The translations under genes and the position numbers were made by a program. Of a DNA stretch of 57,514 nucleotides, positions 1 to 8,139 are shown in pieces (position 1 is the stretch's first letter; the number at the start of each line of letters is the position of its first letter). Origin of the DNA: an uncultured Eubacterium sp. Its GTDB lineage: Bacteria > Bacillota > Clostridia > Lachnospirales > Lachnospiraceae. Location: NCBI GenBank assembly GCA_947564835.1, contig CANOET010000003.1, positions 1 to 57,514 of the forward strand. Direction: 5' to 3'. The notes beneath the pieces were generated by a model. It saw only the letters and a program-made list of their open reading frames with translations. It made no database searches and was not told where the DNA came from.

Positions 1-62
1 ACCAAAATTTCCCAAATGAAAACAACAATTTATTCACCGTTAAATGCACAACGCATTACTAG
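1..62. repeat. MITE-1 copy, right part (continues from 57419-57514 if circular)
   Basis: The stretch from TTATTCACCGTTAA to the CTAG at 59-62 is the right terminal repeat of a MITE-1 element. The matching left end is not in this part of the window but begins at 57419. The two pieces add up to about 158 bp, close to the usual 165 bp of the family. This is part of the evidence that the molecule is circular. Confidence 0.7.
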
Positions 63-223
63 TACTGCATTGTGCATTTAATGGTGAATACAATACCTGA
101 GTTTTGTGTCAACGTAAGGCGGAGGAAAGAAGCGATGTGGCCCCATCGCTGACTGACGACAACGCAATGCTGGCACAAAAGGCAGATGCTGTATTCACCG
201 TTAATTGCGCAATACAATACTAG
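59..223. repeat. MITE-1 copy
   Basis: Complete 165-bp element from CTAG (59-62) to CTAG (220-223). Its ends are imperfect inverted repeats: TACTGCATTGTGCA on the left, and on the right the reverse complement of a closely related sequence, followed by TTAA.GGTGAATAC on both sides. It shares the CTAG with the preceding copy, so the two are adjacent insertions. No coding capacity. TA/CTAG targeting is typical of IS630/Tc1-mariner transposases, which probably moved it in trans. Confidence 0.75.
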
Positions 224-294
224 CTAAAATATTATCGCCGCAATGATGCGGAGCAGGCAAAATATAAGTACAATTTTTAACCAGATGAAGCACT
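222..294. repeat. MITE-2 copy, right half (left half at 57325-57418)
   Basis: This segment matches the right half of the intact MITE-2 at 54620-54785, including the AAGTACAATTT.TnACC.GATG.AGCACT end. The left half is missing here and is found at 57325-57418. The split is at a CTAG that another copy (28163-28327) carries intact in the same place. Left and right halves sum to about 167 bp, as expected for one element opened by TA-duplicating insertions. Confidence 0.7.
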
Positions 295-450
295 GGTACT
301 TCGTTATGCAATTAACAGTAAATACAACACCTGAATCTTGTGTTATAGCAAGGAGGAGATATGGTACCATCAATGACTGACGACACGTAGTACTGAAGCA
401 AAATTCAGGTATTGTATTTACCATTAATTACATAACGCAACACTATATAG
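292..450. repeat. MITE-1 copy, diverged
   Basis: Starts at CTGGTACTTCGTTATGCA and ends near ACGCAACACTATATAG. The internal order of segments (GTGAATAC-like arm, AGGAGGAGAT, TGACTGACGACA, mirrored arm) follows the family, but both ends and the centre have drifted more than in the copy at 59-223. Probably an old, immobile copy. Confidence 0.6.
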
Positions 451-734
451 ACGGTAATTTATTATTGGAAAATCCACTTGTATTTTCTTCTAAGTAATAT
501 ATACTCTTCTCATTAATATTTTGGAGAAAAATCAAATGGATAACCAGCCTATTAACAGTGAAATAGAAAAATTTGGCGTGTTTCAAATTGATCATTTTAT
601 AGTTGACAAGTTTTGAATTTCTATACTCTCAAAAATCAGACTTTATGTGTTGATCGACATTAAACATATGTTTGTCATCTTATAGAAATACGCCGAAAAA
701 TTTGTACAGCTTTCCATAAATGAAAAAACGTTAA

Positions 735-1676
735 ATAAAAAACGGGTATGATGCTGTGCTGCTTTATCTGGAAGGACGTTCCCGACGTGAACTTTCTGAG
801 GCTCTCCACATTCCGCGCAGGATCGTATCCGGATACATATCCCTTTATTCGAAAGGCGGTGCCAAGCCCTCCTCATTCACAAACAACCGGGCCGCACTAA
901 ATTTTTAACAGATGAGCAAGAAAAAAAACTTTTCTATATCATTTCCACTTGCACGCCGGAAGAAGCCTGCGTAGGAATTTTTGCAAACTGGACAGCCTCG
1001 CTGGCCTGTCGCTTGGCGGAAGAACGTGAACGTTTCTGGGTAGAATTCTCGGAATGCGTAATGAGGGATCTTATTTACAGGATCGGACTGAGCTATATCA
1101 GGCCAACTTATACACTTGATAAGGCTGACCAAGACAAACAGGATACATTCCGCCAGCAGTATGAAAATTTAAAAAACTTTTCAGCGGGGAGATTGATATA
1201 ATGCTTTTTGAAAATGAATCCATGATCCGTGATTACCAGGCTATCATGAAAACCTGGTTCCCAGTGGGGAAGCAGAGCATCATCCCGGCATACAGAAAAC
1301 ATGAGGGCGTGAAACTGATCGGGTTCCTGGATTATGAAACGGGCAATGTTTATGTAGAGTAACATAAAAAATACGATGCTGATGTATTTCTCAGTTTTTT
1401 GAAAACAGTCCTCCAGAAATACCCATACGGCAAAATTGTTATAATATTAGATCATGCAAAAATACATCACGCAAAGCTGCAGCAGGAATTTCTGGAAGAA
1501 AACAGTGAACGCCTGGAGTTTGTTTGCCCGCCGCCATACAGTTCAAACCTTAACAAAATCGAAGAACTGTGGGGCTGGCTTAAGAATTGGTGATTAATAA
1601 TGATTTCTTTAGCTGCAGGGATGAAATTAAAGCGGCTATTGCGAAATTTATCGTCTGGGTAAATACCATACTATAA
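735..1676 (+). pseudogene. IS630-family transposase remnant (frameshifted)
   Basis: A decayed IS630-type transposase is readable only by switching frame several times. From about 747 comes the helix-turn-helix start YDAVLLYLEGRSRRELSEAL. The reading continues in another frame through GRTKFLTDEQEKKL (about 890-1200), then DIMLFENESMIRDYQAIMK, KHEGVKLIGFLDYETG and a stop after NVYVE near 1360. The DDE endonuclease part follows with IVIILDHAKIHHAKL and PPYSSNLNKIEELWGWLK (Asp and Glu visible), and a last frameshift leads to INNDFF and the stop at 1676. At least four lesions make it non-functional. I could not define terminal inverted repeats. IS630 elements target TA within CTAG, the same target as the MITEs here, so a relative of this transposase may have moved them. 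Confidence 0.8.
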
Positions 1677-1820
1677 ACAGTAAATGACAAACTGTGCTTA
1701 TAAATATAGTTGACATTATTCAAATATCGAATATATAACATGCAAATTATAAATACTATACGCTTTCTAAGCGGATGAAGTAGTATTCCGTCGTAAAACG
1801 ATACTAACTTCAGATATCAG

Positions 1821-1877
1821 AAACTCTTATAAAAATCTATATAATTATATGTATACATAGGTTTTCTATAAGAGTTT
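1821..1877 (+). terminator. Hairpin, probable terminator downstream of the IS remnant
   Basis: AAACTCTTATA (1821-1831) pairs perfectly with TATAAGAGTTT (1867-1877), with an inner ATCTAT/ATAG pairing, and is followed by a T-rich run. It separates the transposase remnant from the origin region. Confidence 0.5.
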
Positions 1878-1928
1878 TGAATTGTATTTTTTTACAAGTT
1901 ATCATGTCTTTTTGATACTACATAGTAT

Positions 1929-1978
1929 AAGTAGTATGGTAGATATGGTTAGTATGGTTAGTATGGTATAGTATGGCA
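1929..1978. repeat. Short tandem repeats of TAGTATGGT type
   Basis: About five imperfect units related to TAGTATGGT lie head to tail immediately left of the 22-bp iteron array. Function unknown; the position beside the origin is the only hint. It could be simple slippage. Confidence 0.5.
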
Positions 1979-2040
1979 ATGAGAAAAATGCCGTAAAATC
2001 AAGTATTTAAGAGCTTAAGAACTGAGAACTTGGCGGTTTT

Positions 2041-2150
2041 GATACGAGAAAATGGCAGTAAAGGTACGAGAAAACAGCGTTTAATATACGTGCAGATAGC
2101 GGTGGTGATAAGAAAAAACGGCTGTATAGATACGAGAAAATAGCTGTAGA
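2041..2150 (+). other. Replication origin core: five 22-bp iterons
   Basis: Five direct repeats start at 2041, 2063, 2085, 2107 and 2129, exactly 22 bp apart. They share the core TACGAGAAAATAGCTGT with variations; the third is the most diverged. Iterons of about 22 bp in strict phase are the classic binding array of Rep_3-family initiators, and such an initiator is encoded at 4355. An AT-rich stretch with a strong promoter follows (2160-2270) and could be the unwinding region. I saw no clear DnaA box. The origin assignment is inference from the pattern. Confidence 0.75.
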
Positions 2151-2175
2151 AAAGATGAGAGAAGAGAAAACAATA

Positions 2176-2204
2176 TTGACATATTCGTATCTTTTTATTA
2201 CAAT
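2176..2204 (+). promoter_or_regulatory. Strong sigma-A-type promoter beside the iterons
   Basis: TTGACA at 2176-2181, a 17-bp spacer, and TACAAT at 2199-2204. It reads right, away from the iterons. No gene starts in the next 2 kb; the expected transcript runs into two miniature elements and the second iteron array. Possible roles are a replication primer, an untranslated leader for rep, or a relic whose gene was destroyed by insertions. Confidence 0.55.
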
Positions 2205-2270
2205 GTAGATGAGCTTTTCAAAATTTTGATGATTCTTTGTTTTTATTTAGCATATAATATGATGGTTTTA

Positions 2271-2392
2271 CTAGTGCTGCATTGCATAAATAACGGTGAA
2301 TTAAACTGCAAGAGGTATTCCTGCATATGTCCATTTAAACGGATGTGTCGCAAGGTTATACTGTTCTATAAAACGGCGGATACTTTTTCTAG
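2271..2392. repeat. MITE-1-related element with a different interior
   Basis: Begins with the MITE-1 end CTAGTGCTGCATTGCATAAA, but the interior differs from ordinary MITE-1. It contains a small hairpin (GCAAGAGGTATTCCTGC) and CATTTAAACGGATGTG. The same interior occurs at 57450-57514, so this is a sub-family. The right end up to the CTAG at 2389 does not match the usual terminal repeat, so this copy is probably truncated by the next element. Confidence 0.55.
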
Positions 2393-2554
2393 TACTGCAT
2401 TGTGGAAATAACAGTGAATACAGCACCCGCTATTTGTGCCATCGCTACGTTGTCGTCAGTCAACGATGCACCCGGCATCGTCTCCTTCCTCACCCTTACG
2501 CTGACACAAATATCGAGCACTGTATTCACTGTTATTTCCACAATGCAGTACTAG
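2389..2554. repeat. MITE-1 copy, well preserved
   Basis: 166 bp from CTAG to CTAG. The left 50 bp (TACTGCATTGTGGAAATAAC, then AGTGAATACAG and CTATTTGTG) are closely mirrored at the right end, so the element is a long imperfect palindrome. Closest relatives in the window are at 27107-27272 and 28324-28439. Confidence 0.8.
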
Positions 2555-2718
2555 ATTTAAATGATGGATAAATAGATTTAAGATAAGAATGATTTGTTTT
2601 TTAGCGGGTTAAAGAGAAATTGCAGATATTTTTTGAGAATAAAGAAGAAAAATAACATATGCGATAAAAAAATAGACATAAATAGGTATATAGGAAAAGA
2701 AAACTGCCCGATTAAAAA

Positions 2719-4190
2719 AGCTAAGAGAACATGGCGGCAGATTATTTAGAAAGCTAAGAGAGAATAGCGGTAAATATCGTGATAAGGGAAGTTTTTTAGC
2801 TGTTGGAAGGTAAGAGAAATTAGCGGTAAATCTAAGCAAAAGACGGTTGTTTCTCATATTTGTATATTCCAAGCAAAAAAATAGAAAAAAACAGGATATA
2901 TCAGAAAAAGATAAGAGAAAATGGCTGTTTTTTTAGTTGATATAAAAGAAAAATATTAATAAATCAAAGGTAAGAGAAAATAGCTGGTTGATTTTATCAT
3001 GTGCCAAGAGAAAATAGCGATGAAATTCCCAGTAGAAATGGCAGAAGAACCTAAATATTAAAAATGCTAAGAGAAATTTGCTGTATAATTAGAAGTTTAT
3101 GAGACAGATATTAGAGAAAAATAGGTAAAAAGAGTGAAAATTATCAATTTATGAGTGATAAGCTAAGAGAAAATGGCTGTAAATATTCAGAAAAAAAAAA
3201 TAAATGCATGTTTTAGTTGTATAAATTAAAAAGCTAAGAGAAAATAGCTGTATAATATTTGAAAAGCTAAGAGAAAACAGCTGTGAAATCTTTAAAAAGC
3301 TAAGAGAGAATAGCTGTGAATTATCTGTAAGAGCTAAGAGAGAATAGCTGTGAATTATCTGTAAAAACTAAGAGAAAACAGCTGTGAAATCTTTTGCAGA
3401 AGATGAAATTTTTTTAAATTTAAAATATTTAGAAAAGCTAAGAGAAAATAGCTGTAATAAATGCAAAAAAATATGAAAACAGCTATGAAATAGCAGAAAA
3501 GCCAAGAGAGAATGGCTGCTAAATAGCAAAGTAAACTTTGTGTAAATAGTAGATGTATCATTCAGAACAGCTAAGAGAAAATGGCTGTTAAAAACCTAAG
3601 AAATTAAGGGCAAATAGTGATTAAATACGTGAAAATTTCAGCGACAGAAGCGTTTAAATATACGAAAAAAGAAAAAAGCTGCAATGAATTGGAATTGAAA
3701 AGCTAAAAGAAAAAGCGATCAAATGCTCCAAAAAGGTAAGAGAAAACAGCTGTATTATTTGCAAAAAGATACGGAAAACGCAGGTATCATTTACAAAGAA
3801 AGATACGAGAAAACGGCTGTAAAACGCACAAAGGAGGTTAAGAGAAAATGGCAGTAAAATTCACAAAAAAGATACGAGGAAACAGCGGTATCATTTAGAA
3901 AAAAGGTATGAGAAAACGGCCGTAGGATTGATAAGAAAGGTACGAGAAAACGGCCGTAGGATTGATAAGAAAGGTACGAGAAAACAGCTGTAGGATTGAT
4001 AAAAAATTACGGGAAAACAGATGTAGGATTGATAAAAAAGATACGAGAAAACGGCTGTAAGATTAATAAAAAAGATAAAAAAAGTTACAAGAAAAAGGTA
4101 GTGAAATTTCTTTAAAAGGTAAGAGAAAACAGCGGTATCCTTATCAGGAAAATTATTTTTGTAATAAAAGAAAAGATATGAAGTAACAGC
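2719..4190 (+). repeat. Dispersed iteron array (about 30 copies)
   Basis: The 22-bp iteron core recurs about 30 times in one orientation. Units starting near 3235, 3268, 3301, 3335 and 3369, and ten units from 3737 to 4042, are spaced 33-35 bp apart, about three helical turns. The left part favours GCTAAGAGAAAATAGCTGT and the right part GATACGAGAAAACGGCTGT. The array sits directly before the initiator gene. It most likely binds the same Rep protein, either for initiation or for copy-number control by titration and handcuffing. The minus-strand reading frames across it are low-complexity and are not genes. Apart from the miniature elements at 2271-2554, nothing else is seen between 2205 and 4354. 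Confidence 0.8.
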
Positions 4191-4354
4191 GGTAAAAATA
4201 TACAAAACAAGTAGCATATATGTAGAAAATAAAGAATGGCTGCAGATATAAAAAATAGAATAGGCGAAAACGAATGATATATATAAGTCGGAAAATTTAA
4301 AAAGAAATACGGATGCAATTAAAACATAAGTAGAAATGAAGGGCGGGAGAAATT

Positions 4355-5641
4355 ATGGCAAAAAAGTCTGAATCATCACAAAATGAAAAAAAGAAAGTAC
4401 GTAAAAAAGGTGGCAACGAGGTAGCTTTCCGGCCGCAGAGCATCGTTGAAGCAAGGTATAATCTGGATCGGAGACAAAATGATATTATGGATATTGCATT
4501 TGGGATGATTGATGATCAAGTGGATAAAAAGGAATATTCCATTCGGGTTGCAGATGTAAAGGAATATTACAATATCGAAGATAAATCGCATGCATATCGT
4601 TTTTTAAAACAGGCAGTAGAATCTTTGGAAGGCAAAGGATTTAAATTGAAAAAGGATGAGGATACGTCGATATTTTATCCATGGTTTTCTAAAATAACCT
4701 ACGTTAGGGCTAAAGACGAGGAAAACAGCCACATTGATTTTAAAATGGATGATGACTTGAAAAGGATGATTGTGGAATCCAGGCGTGGTGCATATTATTC
4801 CATCCGATATGCAATCAATCTGAGCAATAAGTATGCAAAACGGCTGTATTATTTATTTCAGGATCGGAAGAACTGGAACCAGAAGAATCCGGATATGGAG
4901 ACGGGGGTATTTACAATTGCAATTGAAGAATTGCTCAGGATGCTGGATTGCCCAAAGTCATACAAATATACAGATTTTAAACGCTACGTGATTAAACCGT
5001 CTATGGAGCAAATTAATGGCAGCACAGATATTTACTTTGAGTATGAAGAGAATAAAGGGAAATTAAGGTCCGGACAGAAAGGTGTATTGAGCCTTACATT
5101 TCATGTGACGCAGTTGAATCCAAATTCTAAAATAGTTGCGGATGCTGCATTTTATGAGATTACGAGTCAGCATGTAGAGATCCGTAAGAGGGGATATTTG
5201 GATGCTGAAGTTAGGGATATCCTTTCGATGGCTAAGAAACATGGGCGTGATGATACGTACATACAAGAAGCTTTGGATGTGGTTGACCATACCAAGTGTG
5301 ACAGTCGGGTGGGGCTGGCATGCTATTTTATGAAAAATGGTTATAATCAGATTTCTACGGAACGTCAGATAGAAAAAAAGAATTTGGAATCACCAGAACC
5401 AGTTTCTGCCTATTATGGATTCCATCAGCGTGATTATGATTATGATGAGCTTGAGAGAAATCTTTTGAATCAGGATGGAATTACAAAGGAGACGCACAGA
5501 GAGGAGATTGTCAAAGAGCCGGAATCTGCCGGAAAAAAAGAAATTACTGTAGAAGAATTGCAGAGTTTGATGGCTGGAAATCCGCAATTGCAGCAGGAAA
5601 TTGCCAGCTTATTACAAAAAATGAACGGTGAGGATAAATAA
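4355..5641 (+). CDS. Replication initiator protein, Rep_3 family
   Basis: 428 aa. Starts the replicon by binding iterons. The start is supported by GGGCGGGAG seven bases before the ATG. After a basic N-terminus (residues 1-25), residues about 28-255 fit the tandem winged-helix fold of Rep_3/RepB initiators: ARYNLDRRQNDIMDIAFGMI opens WH1, YYSIRYAINLSNKYAKRLYY lies mid-domain, and TDFKRYVIKPSMEQIN opens WH2. The C-terminal 170 residues are less conserved and end in a Glu/Gln-rich helix. The iteron array lies directly upstream, as usual for this family, and may also make the gene autoregulated. A perfect hairpin terminator follows. It is the only gene on the plus strand in this part apart from a small membrane protein. 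Confidence 0.88.
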   Translation: MAKKSESSQNEKKKVRKKGGNEVAFRPQSIVEARYNLDRRQNDIMDIAFGMIDDQVDKKEYSIRVADVKEYYNIEDKSHAYRFLKQAVESLEGKGFKLKKDEDTSIFYPWFSKITYVRAKDEENSHIDFKMDDDLKRMIVESRRGAYYSIRYAINLSNKYAKRLYYLFQDRKNWNQKNPDMETGVFTIAIEELLRMLDCPKSYKYTDFKRYVIKPSMEQINGSTDIYFEYEENKGKLRSGQKGVLSLTFHVTQLNPNSKIVADAAFYEITSQHVEIRKRGYLDAEVRDILSMAKKHGRDDTYIQEALDVVDHTKCDSRVGLACYFMKNGYNQISTERQIEKKNLESPEPVSAYYGFHQRDYDYDELERNLLNQDGITKETHREEIVKEPESAGKKEITVEELQSLMAGNPQLQQEIASLLQKMNGEDK

Positions 5642-5651
5642 AAGCAGGAAG

Positions 5652-5707
5652 AGGCGGGCAATAACTATTCGCAAAACAAGTATTTTGCGAATAGTTATTG
5701 CCCGCCT
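5652..5707 (+). terminator. Long perfect hairpin after rep
   Basis: Perfect 25-bp arms (AGGCGGGCAATAACTATTCG... at 5652-5676 and its complement at 5683-5707) with a 6-nt loop, starting 11 bases after the rep stop. It should end rep transcription. The 25-bp stem is unusually long for a simple terminator. A second 9-bp hairpin (TACTGCGCA/TGCGCAGTA, 5774-5797) lies between it and the convergent DUF4317 gene. Confidence 0.75.
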
Positions 5708-5892
5708 TTGGATATATAAGAACGAATGTTCTTCCACTCTGCTTTAGTTGTTTTTTCTTAATAGCTCAGACAATACTGCGCAATAAAATGCGCAGTAAAA
5801 GAAAAAGAGAAATATATACAATGTGAATGCGGATCTGAATCAAGATTTCTGCACAGTTTCTAAGATGATATGCATCGTACAGATCTGTTTTA

Positions 5893-7032
5893 TCACACAG
5901 TTGTATGTATTCCGTTTACATTAATATTTTCGTTTGAGTCCATAGGGATCACCAGACATTTCTGCCCATCAATTATCTGAGATTTGATTTGTGCGGCCTT
6001 TTCTGGCTTCACATGTAATACGACATCATAGGTCTTTACTTCGAATCTGCGTTGGTCAACTACATTTTCTGCATAGAGCTTTGCTTCGCCGACCTTTTTT
6101 TCATATTCGTGTTCTGCTTGCGTAATTTTTTCTTCAGATATGCCGCTGTCATTTAAGATCTCTTTGATCGTTTCTTTGGAAAGCTCCAGGGGTTCCGGTT
6201 CTTCATTTTTTCCAGTGGTATCTGTATGGATAGTAATTTTTTCCTGTATTTTATCATGAATCTCTTTGATTGTTTCATAACTGCTCTCTTCCCCCAGAGC
6301 GTCTTCCAAAATCGAGCGGAATATTTCTTTCTGTTCGGTTGCTGTCATTTTTTTGTCACAGCCTAAGACGCCTTCTATTAATTCGACCGGAGGTTCTTTC
6401 GCATTTTTTGTATAAAAAAGAGCTGCATGGATATCCGTACTGCGTTCTGTAAAAGCAGGAAATATAAATCCGGCATCTGGAACACCGACGACCCAATCAC
6501 GTAGACGAAGACCGATTTCATTGGATTCTTCCAGATAACCGAGCCCGGGTTTGGATAAAGTGACCGGGCAGATTGCGCAGAGCAGATATTCATAGATTTC
6601 TTCTGATTCATCTAGGTTTCGATGATCTTTGGTTTTGAGTGGAACATCATAAGCATCGTGAAAGATCAAGATCAGATAATTACCAGCATAGTAATAGTTT
6701 TCTATGATCAAGTCATAAAATCGTTCTAACAATTCTTCATTTTTTAGTTTACTTTCACGCAATCCCAGCAAAAATTGTTGTTTTCCACCCTGCGCTTCCT
6801 CCGTCAACGGAAATTCCAGTTCCAGAAGATTATTTCCGGCAGTACCGGATAGTACTTTTTTGGCAAGCTCCAGATATTTAAAAAATTCTTCTTCGTCCAG
6901 GTTCAAAAAGGTTTTTCCCAGGCGGGTTACGCGGTTATGTTCACCGTCTACATAACAGCCGCACATGCGTGTAAAAGTACAGCCTTCTTTTTTTAGGCGT
7001 CGTTTGATTTCTAATATTTCTTTTTTGTTCAA
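5893..7032 (-). CDS. DUF4317 family protein
   Basis: 379 aa from a TTG start (7030-7032) that has AGAGGAA seven bases upstream and gives the usual family N-terminus NKKEILEIKRRLKKEGCTF; an upstream ATG at 7104 has no ribosome binding site. The sequence matches DUF4317, a cytosolic family of unknown function that is common in Lachnospiraceae and related Clostridia. There is no signal peptide or membrane segment. The centre contains the family-typical LILIFHDAYDVPLKTKD and GVPDAGFIFPAFTERSTD, and the C-terminus is Glu/Lys-rich. A good promoter lies at 7096-7124. It is convergent with rep. Function cannot be given. Confidence 0.8.
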   Translation of the reverse strand: MNKKEILEIKRRLKKEGCTFTRMCGCYVDGEHNRVTRLGKTFLNLDEEEFFKYLELAKKVLSGTAGNNLLELEFPLTEEAQGGKQQFLLGLRESKLKNEELLERFYDLIIENYYYAGNYLILIFHDAYDVPLKTKDHRNLDESEEIYEYLLCAICPVTLSKPGLGYLEESNEIGLRLRDWVVGVPDAGFIFPAFTERSTDIHAALFYTKNAKEPPVELIEGVLGCDKKMTATEQKEIFRSILEDALGEESSYETIKEIHDKIQEKITIHTDTTGKNEEPEPLELSKETIKEILNDSGISEEKITQAEHEYEKKVGEAKLYAENVVDQRRFEVKTYDVVLHVKPEKAAQIKSQIIDGQKCLVIPMDSNENINVNGIHTTV

Positions 7033-7095
7033 AGCATTTTCCTCTGTTTCTTTTTTATTTTTGTTACAGCACAGATATTCACGCTGTATGGTCTT

Positions 7096-7124
7096 ATTAT
7101 ACACGCTGCAAAAGACACAGGCAA
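7096..7124 (-). promoter_or_regulatory. Promoter of the DUF4317 gene
   Basis: On the minus strand TTGCCT (7119-7124), a 17-bp spacer and a perfect TATAAT (7096-7101), about 60 bp before the TTG start. Confidence 0.65.
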
Positions 7125-7153
7125 ATCATTTTTATGAAAATATTGGAATTTCA

Positions 7154-7183
7154 TTGTATTATTTAGCGGTTTTATGCTAAAAT
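7154..7183 (+). promoter_or_regulatory. Promoter of the 50-aa membrane protein
   Basis: TTGTAT (7154-7159), 18-bp spacer, TGCTAAAAT extended -10 (TAAAAT at 7178-7183), about 35 bp before the ATG at 7219. Divergent from the DUF4317 promoter. Confidence 0.5.
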
Positions 7184-7218
7184 AAATAAGAAATGGAAAA
7201 ATGGAAGGAGAAGCTTTT

Positions 7219-7371
7219 ATGAATGAAAAATTATACAAAGCAATTAATGCAACTGCCGTTTCCAGTCTGGTGCTGGGAATCTGTGTACTTGCAACCGGTA
7301 TTGTATCGGGAGTCTTGCTGATCATTAATGGTGCAAGACTGCTAAAACACAAATCTGTTATTTTATTATAA
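7219..7371 (+). CDS. Small single-pass membrane protein (50 aa)
   Basis: Reads MNEKLYKAINATAVSSLVLG and then a hydrophobic stretch up to about residue 40 (VLATGIVSGVLLIINGARLL), ending KHKSVILL. The ATG is preceded by GGAAGGAG with good spacing, a promoter lies just upstream and a terminator just downstream, so it is a real monocistronic gene. Topology is probably one membrane helix with the basic Lys-His-Lys tail in the cytosol. No function can be assigned; small membrane proteins of this kind are frequent next to housekeeping genes in Lachnospiraceae. Confidence 0.65.
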   Translation: MNEKLYKAINATAVSSLVLGICVLATGIVSGVLLIINGARLLKHKSVILL

Positions 7372-7410
7372 ATGACAAGACTGCATAAATACAGATGGCC
7401 TGCAGTTTTT

Positions 7411-7454
7411 AAAAGCCAGCAGCCTGTTGTGTATCCGACAGGTTACTGGCTTTT
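7411..7454. terminator. Bidirectional terminator
   Basis: AAAAGCCAG (7411-7419) pairs with CTGGCTTTT (7446-7454), with an inner CCTGT/ACAGG pairing. U-runs form on both strands, so it can serve both the 50-aa gene (plus) and the convergent CarD gene (minus). Confidence 0.7.
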
Positions 7455-7462
7455 GCATTCGT

Positions 7463-7984
7463 TCAAATCGTCTGCAGTTTTTCAGCGCTTTTTACTTTTT
7501 CGGTAATAAAATCCCGTACCTGATCCCGTTCAATTCCAAGTATAAAAGCAAATTCTCCGTATAAGTGTTCTTCAGCAAGATGAAAATATTTTTCATCTGA
7601 TGCGGTAATCTTTTTTCCCTCGGCAATGCGGGCCTGCATCCGGAAATATATGGTTTTGATAATACGGATCAGTTCCCGGCAGTCACATTTACGCAAGGTT
7701 TCTTTATACTGGGTTTCGCGCTGCTTTTCATCTTTTACCCAAATAGGTTCCAAATCCGGAATTTCATCAAGAAGCTGCAATATGCATGCTTTTTGGATGA
7801 GGGGCCGCATCACATTTTTCGAACTGTCCACAGGTGTAAAAATCTGGCTATCCTTTTTATAATAAGGAACAAGTGTATAATAGATCCGTTCCTGGGGAAT
7901 CCCCGGTATGTCCAGTGGTCCGATTTCCTGGATCCTGCAGACACCGTTACTTCCGTAAATCACATAATCATTTTTTTGAAACAT
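7463..7984 (-). CDS. CarD family transcriptional regulator
   Basis: 173 aa. CarD/CdnL proteins bind the RNA polymerase beta subunit and stabilise open promoter complexes. The N-terminal 60 residues form the Tudor-like RNAP-interaction domain (KNDYVIYGSNGVCRIQEIG, then YYTLVPYYKKDSQIFTPVD), and the helical C-terminal half would contact upstream DNA. The start chosen is the ATG at 7984, which has GGAAGG seven bases upstream; the ATG two codons earlier is too close to that site. The gene stands alone between LarC and a terminator. A weak promoter (TTTACA - 18 bp - TAGAAT) lies just upstream. Confidence 0.85.
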   Translation of the reverse strand: MFQKNDYVIYGSNGVCRIQEIGPLDIPGIPQERIYYTLVPYYKKDSQIFTPVDSSKNVMRPLIQKACILQLLDEIPDLEPIWVKDEKQRETQYKETLRKCDCRELIRIIKTIYFRMQARIAEGKKITASDEKYFHLAEEHLYGEFAFILGIERDQVRDFITEKVKSAEKLQTI

Positions 7985-8139
7985 AGACATTCCTTCCTTT
8001 CTGTCAAGTGAAAAATCTGGTGTCAACCTTATTCTACCAATTTATTTTTGACAATGTAAATACTTTTTATGCAGGAAGCGAATATTTCGTGATTTTAACC
8101 GATAGCAAGGGGATAAAACTTGTGCAAATTGCCTACAAT

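Noticed and set aside
2719-4190. CRISPR array
   Set aside because: Regular direct repeats are present, but the repeat core is only about 17-20 bp, the intervals are 12-16 bp of related AT-rich sequence rather than unique spacers, there are no cas genes, and a Rep_3 gene follows. Iterons explain it.
2609-4318. Minus-strand reading frames of 60-108 codons across the iteron field
   Set aside because: Their products are Phe/Leu/Ser/Tyr-rich repeats produced by the complement of the iterons, with no ribosome sites.
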